Shown here one piece after another: positions 1 to 11,200 of a DNA stretch of 64,000 nt. Under the pieces are notes generated by a model, which made no database searches, was not told where the DNA came from, and saw nothing but the letters and a program-made list of their open reading frames with translations. This stretch comes from Nectonema munidae. Its lineage: Eukaryota; Nematomorpha; Nectonematoida; Nectonematidae. A program made the translations under genes and the position numbers. Numbering within the stretch: position 1 is the first letter of the stretch; each line of letters opens with the position of its first letter. The stretch spans positions 921,501 through 985,500 of the forward strand of contig JAUIRK010001056.1 in NCBI GenBank assembly GCA_030549495.1, in the 5' to 3' direction.

Positions 1-1851
1 AAAAGCAAAAGGAGCTTCATCATGAATTCTTTTTTTTACTCCACTAACTTCACCTCGCATGACTGATGCGCCATCCTAAACCATCAAGGGCATTTTTATA
101 ATCTAAGCCTAGTCTTTCTAATTCTTTGAGAATAGCATTAGAAATTGCTTCGGCATTTAGCATACTCATTTGAGTGAATGATACAAAACTTTCCTCAATG
201 GATTTATTTTCTTCATCATAGTACCTGACAACTAACGCCAACTGTTCTGCTTTGCTTACATCCTTTGCTTCATCTGCTTGCACAGAAAAGTATAAACATG
301 CTTTTATTTTATCAGCTATATCTTCTTTCACCATTGAAGCAAAAATAGATATTATTTCATTTTGAATTTCTTTACTAGTATATTTTTCATTTTTTGCGCC
401 ATTTTTTACTTTATCAGACACTATTGGGTCATGCTTTGCAGTAAACTGTAAAAGCTTTCTAACGTTTCCAGGATTAAATTCATCATCGCCTTCTTTGTGA
501 CCACGTTGCGAAATACCTTGCGTGATAGTGAATAAAATTATTTCTCCAATAGTTTTTATGTAGTGGCAATTCTCTTTTACTTTTTTTTGATATGTTTCAC
601 TCATACTTTGAACTATAGATGTTTCGTTCCTAATATTTTTTTCGTAATTGACCCATGCAATGCAAGAAGATTTATGAAAATGTGAAGATATATGCTTACT
701 AATTGCACCATCCTTGCCATAAGCTTTTTTCCAACGCCGAAAACCAGTTTTAACAAATGCATCTTCTTAATTTCCTGAGAAGGGTAGTGAAAAATGTCTA
801 CACGGAAAACAAAAGATAGCATTCTTTTTTCTTGAGTACACTGACCAATTATACTTGTCAAACCAAGACGCAACAAATGAACGAGGATGAGAGCTTCCTT
901 CACTGTGCTTTGGATACTCTTTTAAGCATAATTGAACTGGCTTTACATTAGGATACTGAGAAATGTCATTTGGAGCATCGTTTTAAGAATGAGAAAAAAC
1001 TTCAAGAGTGTTTTCAGGATTTGTTTTGTAAATATCATTTTTGACTTTTTTTGAAATATCAATGTCATCTTCATTACTAGTTTGGCGTTTGTAACTACTT
1101 TGAACTGTAAGAAACTTATCCATAACCTAATAGAAAATCAAAATTTGTTTAACTTAACATAAAAAATGTAAACAACAAATGTTTAAACTAAAGTTAACTT
1201 CAAACAAAAACCTTATGTAAAAAGAATGCTACAAATAGAAATCTAAAATGAATTTGTAAATTAAATTATGTATATGTTTAAAATGTTTATGTTTCAAAAA
1301 GATTATCCAGCTGCTATCTTCAATCCCCTTCTTCAAATTTATCATTATATAAATTATATCATCCAATCTAACTCGTATGCAAGTTTTGATAAAATATCAA
1401 AAATAACAGTTTGTGCAACAAACTAAAATAACAGGCAAAAATATTATACACCGTACACATATAGTAGAATGAAGTGTATCTTGTATAAAGTTGTGATGAA
1501 GATATATGTGTTTGATAAAAAGCGAAACACACATTTTGAAGTATGTAATCTGTGTACACAAATTCATATAGTCTGCATATTGCACTATGTGCTGTTAGTG
1601 AAGCAATACAATATGTGTTATAACATTACAATCATAATAAACATATAGTAGTGTGATGTAATACATTGACAACATTAGGAAAAAAAGGAAGTAATCATTT
1701 AACATAGTATGCAAAATGCAAGGTATTGAAAAACAAGCGGAATATTGATGGTATTAAAACGAGGGAAGAGGGTAGGGGTAAAATAGGGGTAAGCTGAAAT
1801 TTGGGGGGGGGGGCGTTGCCCCTCCTCTTGCCCCCTTTAAAACCGCCACTG
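1..1851 (-). mobile_element. hAT transposon (DUF4371/ZMYM1-like), truncated by window edge, decayed
   Basis: The minus strand encodes a hAT-superfamily transposase of the DUF4371 type. It begins with MDKFLT at about 1123. A TTF-type zinc finger region follows (WFDKYNWSVYSRKKNAIFCF near 800-860), then the DUF4371 core at 50-604 with the family pattern of a cell-autonomous RNase-H-like domain (KYTSKEIQNEIISIFASMV, ADEAKDVSKAEQLALVVRYY). Near base 70 the frame shifts, and GASVMRGEVSGVKKRI continues in another frame. In-frame stops lie near 985 and 769, so this copy is dead. The outer end carries CAGTGGCGG read on the minus strand, ending about 1851 next to a G/C run, which is a usual hAT terminus. 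The C-terminal part lies outside the window. Confidence 0.8.
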
Positions 1852-2633
1852 TTAAGAAGGCATGCTGATTGTTAATTTAAAATATATTCTTTATTTCTTC
1901 ACTTATCATACTATTACTACTAATATTTAAATAACTAAGTTTGAATTTGTGGGTTAGTCTCTTTAACCGCAAGCACCAATTTACGGTACAGATAAAGAAT
2001 TTTTAAAAATGGGCAAGGTTGCCCAACTTTTTATGGAGTATGCGCCAAAAATATCTTTTCTGATAATGAAGCGCTTAAATTTTTTAATTTTTATGAAACG
2101 GTTAACTATCAGAATAATCCAAAGTACTGAGAATTTTTATTTTTCATCGTTGAGCTTCTAACTGAGTTCTAAATATAAAATGATCATAGATAAAGAAAAA
2201 TTTTTGGAGCCTCAATGTTTGTTAGCGTGTACTTAAATATATTATTTGATTTAATTTTATTTAAATTTTCTAAACAAATATATTTTAAAAAGTCGATTTT
2301 TATAAAATAATTTTGATTCTTCATACTTTCCAGCTATATTAATGTAAGTTTTTTTTTATTTCTTTTCAAAAATTAAGTTTTTTATCTCTTGATATTTTTA
2401 GAATCATATTTGTAGAAATAAAAATATTTTGAAGTTAGAAATATCAATTCCATATATAATAAAGGTATTTTTATTCTTTATAATATGATTTATCATAAAT
2501 TTTATATAGAATAAAATGCTATTTTTATCTTTAAGATATCCTACCTATTATTTAACTATATTATTTTAATATAAAATAATTGTTAAAAATAAATAATTAT
2601 AACTGAAGATTTTCTTAATATAATTTAGCATAA
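1852..2633. other. AT-rich upstream region of WDHD1
   Basis: This stretch between the hAT terminus and the WDHD1 start is very AT-rich and has no coding signal. It should hold the WDHD1 promoter and 5' UTR, but no clear TATA box or initiator stands out from the background. The last bases before the ATG read ttcttaatataatttag then cataaATG, a good 3' splice site. This allows a 5' UTR intron or trans-splicing a few bases before the start. Confidence 0.4.
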
Positions 2634-5471
2634 ATGCAAAAAGATTTAATACGTGCGCACGATCCTGGAATTTCTTTTATCAAGTTTTTACCATCTGGTA
2701 AAAAATTTATTACTTCTGGCGTAGAAGGTAGTGTTAAGCTTTGGGAAACGGATAGCAAAACGTTATTATGTGAATACGAAATTGGAAATACTTCACCTGT
2801 TCTTGTAGTTTCAGACCTTCATTTTTTTGCTTCTGTTGACAACAATACAATAAAAAGGTTTAGTTTTGAAACTGGTGAAATTGATGAAATTCTTTGTTTT
2901 TATTCATCTGATATCAATTCGATTTCACATAATGAAGATTTTTCCATTATATCATCAGGATCTTCTGATTTCACAATTAAAGTGTCCTGTTTAGATGATT
3001 ACTCTATTAAAAAATTTAGTGATCATTCAGCTCCAGTTATATCATTATCTCATCATCCTCGTAATAAATACCTTGTTTCATCATCCTGTGATGGTTCATA
3101 TAAAATCTTTGATTTAGATCAATCAAAATGTATAAAGACCTTTTCATGGCTTAAATGTTATAATGATATATCAAAGTGTGAATATGTTACAAAAGCCTCT
3201 TGGAGTCCTTGTGGTGTATATTTAGCTATACCTTTTAACAAAGAATTACGTTTATTTAAAAATTTTAATTTTGATGATTTTTCTGTTTTAACACATACTG
3301 TAATTTCAAGTGACATTCTATTAACTGAATTTTCTCATTGTAGTCAGTTTATTTGTATCTCAACAGCAAATAACAAAATTCTTGTTTTGTTTCTTTCTTC
3401 TAATGATATAGTATTTGAATATTCTCATAATTCACCGATTTCAAGTTTTTCCTTCGATAGCAAATCTGATTTGATATACATAATTGATAAAAAAGGTTTC
3501 TATCAAATTATTGATAAATTCTCATCTTTAAAATTTTATCAAAATTTATCAAAATCTTTTACAAAAGTTTATGAAAATTTTGGAAATGATAACAATCAAT
3601 TAGATATTTTAAAATTCAAATCAGAAGAAAATATTGAAAATGATATTGATGATCTAGATATTCTCAAAATCAAAAATGATTACAGTAAAAATTTTAATAT
3701 AGTAAATAATGGTCCAAATTTAAAGGAGAGTATATGTACACCTAAAGACTTTTCTAAATTTTTACAAAGTAGTAATTACTTGAAAGAAACTGATTTACAG
3801 GGATGCTTTAAATCTGGCTCTACAAGTAAAAGATTTTCACATCGTTTCATGGTTTGGAATTCAGTTGGTGTTATTCTATCTATTCATGATGAAGATAACG
3901 ATGAAAGAATCATAGACGTAGAGTTTCATAACGCTGACGTTTCCCACAACATACACATGTACAATACCTTTAACTACACGTTAGCAGATCTCTCGTCAAC
4001 AGCTTTAGTTTTAGCATCTTCATTAGATGAAAATCATTCAAGTAGACTTAACTGCTTAGCATTTTCTTCCTGGCATTCAAATAAAGAATGGAGTATTGAT
4101 ATGCCGATTGGAGAGTATATCACTTGTATTGCACTAGGAGATAAGTGGGTTGCTGTTTCAACCTCACTGAATAACATTCGTATTTTTACAATTTTTGGCT
4201 TTCAGAAAGCTCCAATAACAATTTTAGGAAAAGTTGTAACATTGTCAGCTTTTTCTACCAAACTTTGCATCGCTTATCACTCTTCTAATATAGGAATTAA
4301 AAATAAACAAGACATCGCCTTTGATATATTTGATGTTGAGAGTTATGAAACACTGATTTACCATTATAAACTGCCGATTTCTCAAGATAGTGAATTGACC
4401 TGGTTAAATTTTTCTGATTTGGGAACGTTATTTTTGCATGATACACTCGGAAAATTAGCCTCATTTATTTTAAATAAAAAAACATGGTTGCCTTTTGACA
4501 ATACCAAGAAAACTCTAACATCACATGCTGATAATTACTGGATCGTAGAAATTTCTGAAAAAAGGTCTACCATTCGTGCTATCCTCTCTAAAGGTTCTCT
4601 CTTTCCACTAACGTTGCCCAAACCTCAAGTTGTTAGTCTAAATTTGAAACTTCCACTATGTAGTGGAGACTCTGAGAAAAGTGAGTTGGAAAATAGTTAC
4701 TCCCTCATGTCACTACTCCATAATAATTCCTCTACTTCTAGTGACGAAACATTGATGAAGTTGTTTGCATTGGCATGCAAAGGTAATAGAGATGCTGAAG
4801 CTTGTGATATTGCTAGGTTAATGACTTCTATCAAGAATATAGCTCTCGCCTTGAAATACGCTACCAAAACGGGTCATTCTCTTTTAGCACAAAAGTTAAA
4901 TTCAATTATTGACAGTTTTAACGAAGTTGAAATAAATGAGGGTTTCTACTCTATGGAAGAAATTCCTCAACAAAGTTTTCATGAAATCAATCCTTCTAAT
5001 AACCTAATATCTAAATTGACTTCTAAAAGAAAAAGTGATTTATCTGCTAAAACTGCTCAATTATCGTCAAATTATGTTGAAGAAAATGTCAAAATGAATG
5101 AAACAACACATGCAAATAATCCATTCAAAGTTATAAATTCCAATTCAAATAAATATGAGAACATTGATTCAAAGTTAATTGCTATGGAAAAGAAGCCGCC
5201 ATCAAGTGGTAAGTGTAAAGAACCTTTACCAACTAAGAAGCTGAAATGTAGTGTTTCTGTACAAAATAAGCTTGATTTTAGTAAGTCAAAATGCAAGGAA
5301 AATATTTCCCCAGGTGAAAACAACACTCTCATCACTTGTGATACAAAAAAACTGCCTTTTACTGACTGGTATGCCCAAAATTTGGAAGTACTACAGGAAG
5401 AATTTAAATCCGATGCTGTGAAGGGCGACTTCATGAAGTTCTGCCTTAAAAAGTTTCGAAAAAGTGTCTGA
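2634..5471 (+). CDS. WDHD1: WDHD1 / AND-1 / Ctf4 replisome adaptor, single-exon CDS
   Basis: 945 residues, starting at an ATG and uninterrupted. The family links the CMG helicase to DNA polymerase alpha in the replisome and supports cohesion. Residues 1-300 form the N-terminal WD40 propeller (SGVEGSVKLWET, SSGSSDFTIKV, VSSSCDGSYKIFDLDQ). A low-complexity acidic linker follows. The SepB/Ctf4 second propeller starts near residue 402 (HRFMVWNSVGVI, IDVEFHNADV, FNYTLADLS, FSSWHSNKEWSIDMP). The C-terminal helical bundle lies at about 705-765 (ETLMKLFALACKGN, LALKYATKTGHSLLAQKLNS). A conserved NPFKV motif precedes a Lys-rich tail. The last 38 residues (LPFTDWYAQNLEVLQEEFKS onward) match only the first part of the vertebrate HMG box, so the box looks cut short. 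PRMT7 starts 140 bp downstream on the same strand. Human WDHD1 has many introns; this CDS has none. Confidence 0.95.
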   Translation: MQKDLIRAHDPGISFIKFLPSGKKFITSGVEGSVKLWETDSKTLLCEYEIGNTSPVLVVSDLHFFASVDNNTIKRFSFETGEIDEILCFYSSDINSISHNEDFSIISSGSSDFTIKVSCLDDYSIKKFSDHSAPVISLSHHPRNKYLVSSSCDGSYKIFDLDQSKCIKTFSWLKCYNDISKCEYVTKASWSPCGVYLAIPFNKELRLFKNFNFDDFSVLTHTVISSDILLTEFSHCSQFICISTANNKILVLFLSSNDIVFEYSHNSPISSFSFDSKSDLIYIIDKKGFYQIIDKFSSLKFYQNLSKSFTKVYENFGNDNNQLDILKFKSEENIENDIDDLDILKIKNDYSKNFNIVNNGPNLKESICTPKDFSKFLQSSNYLKETDLQGCFKSGSTSKRFSHRFMVWNSVGVILSIHDEDNDERIIDVEFHNADVSHNIHMYNTFNYTLADLSSTALVLASSLDENHSSRLNCLAFSSWHSNKEWSIDMPIGEYITCIALGDKWVAVSTSLNNIRIFTIFGFQKAPITILGKVVTLSAFSTKLCIAYHSSNIGIKNKQDIAFDIFDVESYETLIYHYKLPISQDSELTWLNFSDLGTLFLHDTLGKLASFILNKKTWLPFDNTKKTLTSHADNYWIVEISEKRSTIRAILSKGSLFPLTLPKPQVVSLNLKLPLCSGDSEKSELENSYSLMSLLHNNSSTSSDETLMKLFALACKGNRDAEACDIARLMTSIKNIALALKYATKTGHSLLAQKLNSIIDSFNEVEINEGFYSMEEIPQQSFHEINPSNNLISKLTSKRKSDLSAKTAQLSSNYVEENVKMNETTHANNPFKVINSNSNKYENIDSKLIAMEKKPPSSGKCKEPLPTKKLKCSVSVQNKLDFSKSKCKENISPGENNTLITCDTKKLPFTDWYAQNLEVLQEEFKSDAVKGDFMKFCLKKFRKSV

Positions 5472-5611
5472 TTTTTTGCAATTTTTCCATTTTTATACTA
5501 ATTCTAGTGAATATACGTGTGCTTTTATATGGTTTTTGCTTTTTTTTCTAAATTCTTCTTTCCTCATTTTTGATATTTTTATATACTCACCTCTTTTTTA
5601 TTAACAAAAAG
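5472..5611 (+). other. 140-bp WDHD1-PRMT7 spacer, no poly(A) signal seen
   Basis: The spacer is T-rich and contains no AATAAA or ATTAAA hexamer. It ends in cctcttttttattaac then aaaagATG, so a pyrimidine tract and an AG lie immediately before the PRMT7 start. Such a short gap, with no termination signal and a possible 3' splice site, fits either very compact independent genes or a dicistronic unit resolved by trans-splicing. The sequence alone does not decide. Confidence 0.5.
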
Positions 5612-7681
5612 ATGTCCAATAAAGAATCAAAGATCAATTTTATTCAGCGTTTCAATTTAGTCACGAATTCCATTGAATGGCATGTTGAAAATGAGAATTA
5701 TGAGTATGCTCATGAAATTTATTTCTCTCTGTATGCAGATATGCTGCATGATCTGGAAAGAAATTCTAAGTTCGAAACGGCTATTCAAATAGCAATTGAA
5801 AGACTTAAAAAAATCTACGAAAAGGTCAATGTTTTAGATATTGGTGCTGGAACAGGTCTGCTTTCCATGATGGCTGTTCGCTTTGGAGCAGATAACGTAT
5901 TGGCTTGTGAATCATTTACTCCCATTTTTAAATGCGCTGAAAAAATTTTGAAAGAAAATAATATTAGCGGTAATCGATTCTTGGATAAGATTTCATTGAT
6001 AAATAATCATTCTACCAAACTAACAAGAAGTGACATAAACGATTTTGAGATTAACTTGATTATAAGCGAAATATTTGACTCCCAACTCATTGGTGAAGGA
6101 GTTTTAAAAACGTTTAAATCAGCTCTGCATACCTTCATAGATGAAACATCTCCTTATCTTGTAATTCCTAAATCTGCTCAACTTTACGCGCAAGTCATTT
6201 CTTCAAAGTTTCTAAGGAACTTTAATCGCTTAAGTGTAGATCCTAATTTTTTATCCCTACCTCCAAAATTCGCTAAATCATGCCCAGGTTTTCCTCCATT
6301 TTTTAATTGCCAGTTTTCTCTTCTCCCACTCCAAAAATACCATTTTATTTCTCCTGTTCTTTTGTTTACTTCCTTTGATTTTACAGCCGTAGTGAATTTA
6401 AATGGAAGTGAGATCATACCATTCACCACTTTAGACTGTGGAATGTGTGATTGCTTGCTTGTTTGGTGGCGACTTAATCTCATTGATGATGTATACATTG
6501 ACTTGTCTCCATTTTCATCAGAATCCAATTGGCGGGAACATTGGATGCAGTCCATCTATTACTTTCCTTCTGAAGTTCACTGTACCCAAAATGATCAATT
6601 GTACTTACAAATGTGTTACAGTGAGTGCAATTTATACTTTGAATTGCATACGCAGTTGCCACTGCCTTTATACAAGGACTTTGCCCACATATCTTGCACT
6701 TGTTTCATTCACGCTCTTTTTCCAAGAAATAGAATTGCTGCTCTGAATTGCGAAGATACAGCTTTGCAGTTTTCGAATTCTCTTTCAAAATTCAAAAAAG
6801 TGGATTCTACCCTACTCTGCATTTCAGATGGCTCTCTCCTGCCTTTTGTATTGTCTAAACGAATTAACTTCACTAAGATTATTTATCTTCAAGATACCAT
6901 TTTTGATGATTTCATCTCAACATTTATGCTCCATAATTTATCTAATTGTCCATATTTTTTTCAATCACTCGTAAACTTTTCTCAAAAACTAAAAGCAAGT
7001 AAGAATGATTATTTTAACTTTGATATCATTGTCGGTGATCCATATTTCCATAACAGTCATTTTCCATGGCAAAATTTTTCCTTTTTCAAAATAGTTTATA
7101 TGCTGATGCGATCAAACCATTTTTCAGGAACAACTCTTCCTTGTTCAGCGGCTCTTTACTGCCTTCCCGTTAGATTTACGAATCTCTTTAAAATCAGATC
7201 CAAATTGCCGTCCAGTGTCAATGGCTTTTCCTATGAATCCTTTAATTGCATCATTGGTAAACGGGGCAATCTATCCAACATCAACATTGAAATGCTTCCT
7301 TGCTGGCAATATAACTCTATCTCCCTTCTTGATAAACCGCTCAAGTTATTTCACATTGATCCTTCTACATTTTTATGCGATACAAATTTGTCAATGTCTT
7401 TGACACTCCAACCTAAAGTTTCGAAGCATGTAAACGCCTTTGTTTTTTGGGTGTGTTATCATTTGGAAGGGGAAAACGTCTCTACCAATAATGTGATATC
7501 TACTGGATTGAAAAGGAATTGCAATCTTCATGCAAATGGAATATGTCTCTGGAACGAAAACTTTGACCAAGGCGTTGCATTTATACCCAACTTTTTTTCT
7601 TCGTCGCTGAATCATGATCACTTTGATGTGAGATTTGTGTTTAATGTTGAAAATTTTAATTTAGAGTTTTCAATAAATTAA
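5612..7681 (+). CDS. PRMT7: PRMT7, type III protein arginine methyltransferase, single-exon CDS
   Basis: Start at the ATG of MSNKESKINF gives 689 residues, close to the usual ~690; the frame is open 14 codons further upstream but without an ATG. PRMT7 makes monomethylarginine on histones and other proteins using S-adenosylmethionine. Two tandem methyltransferase modules are visible. Module one has YADMLHD near 48, the SAM-binding VLDIGAGTGLLSMMA near 74-88, and the double-E loop SEIFDSQLIGEG near 152-163 with both glutamates kept. WREHWMQSIYYFP matches the family block WRDHWMQ. Module two has LLCISDGSLLPFVLS, IIVGDPYFHNSHFPWQNFSF and a C-terminal VFWVCYHLEGE strand. It lies 140 bp after WDHD1. 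An AATAAA at 7672-7677 overlaps the last codons. The CDS is AT-rich and lacks introns, unlike vertebrate PRMT7. Confidence 0.95.
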   Translation: MSNKESKINFIQRFNLVTNSIEWHVENENYEYAHEIYFSLYADMLHDLERNSKFETAIQIAIERLKKIYEKVNVLDIGAGTGLLSMMAVRFGADNVLACESFTPIFKCAEKILKENNISGNRFLDKISLINNHSTKLTRSDINDFEINLIISEIFDSQLIGEGVLKTFKSALHTFIDETSPYLVIPKSAQLYAQVISSKFLRNFNRLSVDPNFLSLPPKFAKSCPGFPPFFNCQFSLLPLQKYHFISPVLLFTSFDFTAVVNLNGSEIIPFTTLDCGMCDCLLVWWRLNLIDDVYIDLSPFSSESNWREHWMQSIYYFPSEVHCTQNDQLYLQMCYSECNLYFELHTQLPLPLYKDFAHISCTCFIHALFPRNRIAALNCEDTALQFSNSLSKFKKVDSTLLCISDGSLLPFVLSKRINFTKIIYLQDTIFDDFISTFMLHNLSNCPYFFQSLVNFSQKLKASKNDYFNFDIIVGDPYFHNSHFPWQNFSFFKIVYMLMRSNHFSGTTLPCSAALYCLPVRFTNLFKIRSKLPSSVNGFSYESFNCIIGKRGNLSNINIEMLPCWQYNSISLLDKPLKLFHIDPSTFLCDTNLSMSLTLQPKVSKHVNAFVFWVCYHLEGENVSTNNVISTGLKRNCNLHANGICLWNENFDQGVAFIPNFFSSSLNHDHFDVRFVFNVENFNLEFSIN

Positions 7682-7736
7682 ATTTTCGTTTTTATTCCCC
7701 TTTTCTGTGCCTAAGGTTTAAATGTAGAATTTAGAT

Positions 7737-8241
7737 CACTGGTTTCCAACCTTCTTCCAATGGTGACCCCCTATTTCAACTTCATAATAATTTTGTTGAG
7801 CCTACCAGAAAATGAGAATAAATTATAAATGTTATCATTTCATGATAAAGAAAACTTAATTGATTTAACAACCCTTCGAGGACAAAATTTAGTAGACTAA
7901 TCGTGTTCTTGCTTTTTCAATGAAATTTAATATATTTAAAAAAGAGCATTCTCATTTATTGGGACACTGGCATCACACTCGTCCTCAAAGCGTTATGCTT
8001 CTATAGAAGCTGTTAAAACTCTTATTTTTAATAGAATTATGTATATATGTACTTAAATCTTGCTCTAAATTAAAATTTGCTTTATCAGGCAGAGCTACCT
8101 TACTCTGCCATAACTTATTGAACATAGTTGTCTTCTTACATTTTAATGGTGTATAATCACTTCTGATTTAGATTCCTTCCTACTCAGATAATCTCTAACA
8201 AAGACAATTTGATGTCGCGACCATGAAGTTGGGAACCTCTG
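7737..8241. mobile_element. Non-autonomous hAT element
   Basis: The left end reads CACTGGTTTCCAACC and the right end, reverse complemented, CAGAGGTTCCCAAC. These are the classic hAT termini. Flanking octamers ATTTAGAT (7729-7736) and ATCTAAAT (8242-8249) match at 6 of 8 bases, as expected for an old 8-bp target duplication. No transposase coding is left. A smaller TTAA-flanked MITE sits inside it. Confidence 0.65.
7865..7996. mobile_element. TTAA-flanked piggyBac-like MITE nested in a hAT element
   Basis: It starts TTAACAACCCTTCGAGGAC and ends GTCCTCAAAGCGTTA, so its ends are inverted repeats of the family consensus TTAACCCTTTGAGGACC. The interior carries the family sequence (gactaatcgt, ctttttcaatg, gggacactgg). 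It lies wholly within the hAT element, so it inserted later. Confidence 0.6.
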
Positions 8242-8249
8242 ATCTAAAT

Positions 8250-11200
8250 GATTGAAATAAATGTCAGTTTCTTCAAAAATGATCTTTGTTCCCTTTTTTA
8301 CGAAATAATTTAGTGTAATTTTTTCGAGATTATTTAAGTCGTTTGAATATCCCAGTGTTTGTTATTATCCTTTTTATATTATGAAAAAGTATACTAACGC
8401 AAAATACCACCGACTTTCAATTGAATGTATATCTTTAGTTGTCACAAGTCAACTAGCTATACAACGTTTAATTTGATAAACTTTCATTTATTTCATTATG
8501 AATTACAGCATAACCTACCTGTTTAAAACTGGGCGTGACTTGTGAAGCGAACATATACATTGAATTTCAACATTTTATTCTTGAATTTACGGGTTGACCT
8601 AGATAGACTAAATCGAATTATACTCGCACGTATACTGTAATTATGATTAGTGTTATCACCACCAAATACTTGTATTATCTATTTTATATTTTATCAATTT
8701 TTTAAGAAAACTTCTAACTAATTAACTTTTTACAAATCTTTTATATTTACGGTTTAACTAAGTATTTTTCTAACAAATTATAGTATTCACCGGTTTTACA
8801 GGATCACATATGTGTTCTTTTTAAGATTGGATAATGATTCTTGCCTTATCTATTTTTCCTGAATATTTATATTCGTGATGTCGGTGTGTAATTTAAGTGT
8901 GCCACCCTTTTATCAATCCTTTCAACGGAAAACCCACCAATGCCTTTGTGTGGACTTCTATCATCCTGGTATGTGTAAGTGAGGAGTTTGAGTCACAATT
9001 CCTTATCGCCTTCATGATCTTGATGGAATGTTGGGTTTGGGATCCCTTAACGACCGATATAATCAGATATTATCTAGTCTAAAGCAGACGATTTGTAAAA
9101 AGTATTAATAAACGCAGACGATTTTATTTTTATAAAGTCTACATATGTGAACTCTGGTCGATTACCGTTTAATATATACGAATCCAGCTTAGAGATATAT
9201 GCATTCATTCCTAACACGAACGCTTCACATTAGTGAAACAATCTAGTTATCTCGTGGCTAGCTGTTTTTTAAATCAGATAATACTCTTTTATCAGCGATA
9301 GCGGTAGGCAACTCGTCATGTCTGTGTCAATCACAAGCCTTATCTGTTCTATTGTTTTCAGTGTCATCATTCATGAGAATAATCCTGTTTTGTAATGATA
9401 TCTCAAGACCAGAAGCACGCTTAGAGTGAGAAAAAGGTCCCTAAAAATACAAAAACTGTTTTAATAAGATTTTGATCCTTGAGAATTATGCTGTAAAAAT
9501 TCCTACAATTGTTTTACGAATAAAAAACTTTTGAATTTTAAAAAGTAAAAAATATTTGTCTTATACTTTTTACATTTAAGCTTTTTTGGCTTAAGACAAT
9601 GATAAAATAGTGAAAAATTTCGTCATTTTGAATTTTTTTACATGCGATTTCGTGTTAGCTTCCATTTTTCTCAACTGCACTTTTTTCATTGATCTAAAAA
9701 ATGTTGCAGAATCAACTGCTAATAGTCATCTGGTCTCCTTAAAATCAAGATCTTGATCCTGCATAGCGACCCAAAGTTCTTACATGAGTTTAGCATCGCT
9801 TTCAAAAATATAAAACAACTTTTCAAGATTGGTGAGCAATTCATTGCTTGTTTAGAAAAACTTTTGAATTCTTAGTTGGATTTTAATTCATAGGAATTTA
9901 TTGATTGGTAATTTATAGCGTACAGCCAAAATGATTCATCTTTCTGTTATCAGTAAAATATGATGAAGTGAAGTAATACATGTGCTGCCTCTAGTGTAAG
10001 CATTTTGCAATCTAGTGTAAGCGAGGCCTTTCTCTATACTGATCCCTATTTGGAACAGTTATTTTACCTAATTTGTAATGAAGTCGTTATTATAAAAACT
10101 ATATTTGGAGATTTGAAATTTTTTTTAACCACAATGCCATATTTCTCTTGAGTGGCGTATCTTCTCTTAAATCCATCTGATTTCATCCTCAAAGCAAACG
10201 ATTTTATAATTTTAAATTAGTTTTATATCAAATTACCTAATTTCGCCCGCTTTTTATTTTTGGTCTAATGGGTTAGCCCTTTGAGGGTCAGTGGGACACT
10301 TGTGTCAAAAAATTAAAAGTGTCTGCCTTCAATATATGGAATTTCATTGAAAAAGAAAGCAGTTGATTACTCTTCAAAAAATTGGTCTTCAAAGCTTTTA
10401 TAAGGCCTATGTTTTTGTAAACAAGTTGTCTGATTATTATCTTTTTCAATGAATTTTTGTATATTTAGAGCTACAATTTTCATTTCTTGGTACACTGGTG
10501 TCACAAAGGGTTAAGGATGAGGGAGGTTTCCCATTTTTCAAGTAAAGTATGAGCTAAGAAGCATCTTCCTTAACACCTTTGTTCTTCTGAACAATTATTT
10601 TGTATATTTTTTAAAATACTAAAAATATCACTCTTGTTAATGCGCCTTTGTTATTCGAACTATTATGAGTTATGAGGATATATATATACGGCATGACTTG
10701 TTTTAGCGGTCACCTGTCTATAGCGACCACTCTACAACATCCTGCTTCAGTAGAACTAATGAGTCTCATTTTGATCCATGTAAACGCTATATAAGTGTTT
10801 TAATCTATGATATAATAATTTCAAATTTATTAGGAGCTTGGCAAAGTACCAGAGACATTAAAAATACAGCTGACTGTGAACCACTAATCCAGAATCAGAT
10901 ATAATATTTAAATAAAAGACATGAATTAGATTACGCTCTAATAAAATGAGATTAGCTTCGTAAAAGTGTCAATATTTGGAGAAAACAGTCTAAAACTTTT
11001 CACTTAAGAATTCAAATTTGAACATATGGGGGAATTTGCTCCTAAAATTGATATTATTTCTTCCTTATACTTAAAGTTATATCCCAGTTTTTAAATGCCT
11101 CTTCAAACGTAGAGCATTTTCTCCGACATTTTTTTCTACCTTTTTTCAAAGTTAAATTACTTCGTTTTTAAAAAGATTTTTGCAAGCTATAAAATGTTAA

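Noticed and set aside
5072-5434. Minus-strand frame over the WDHD1 tail, and 6184-6746 frames over PRMT7
   Set aside because: Antisense shadows of well-supported genes.
8897-9082. Plus-strand frame MCHPFINPFNGK...
   Set aside because: GC-richer but without a family match. Parts look like a diverged SINE tail (ggaaaacccaccaatgcc).
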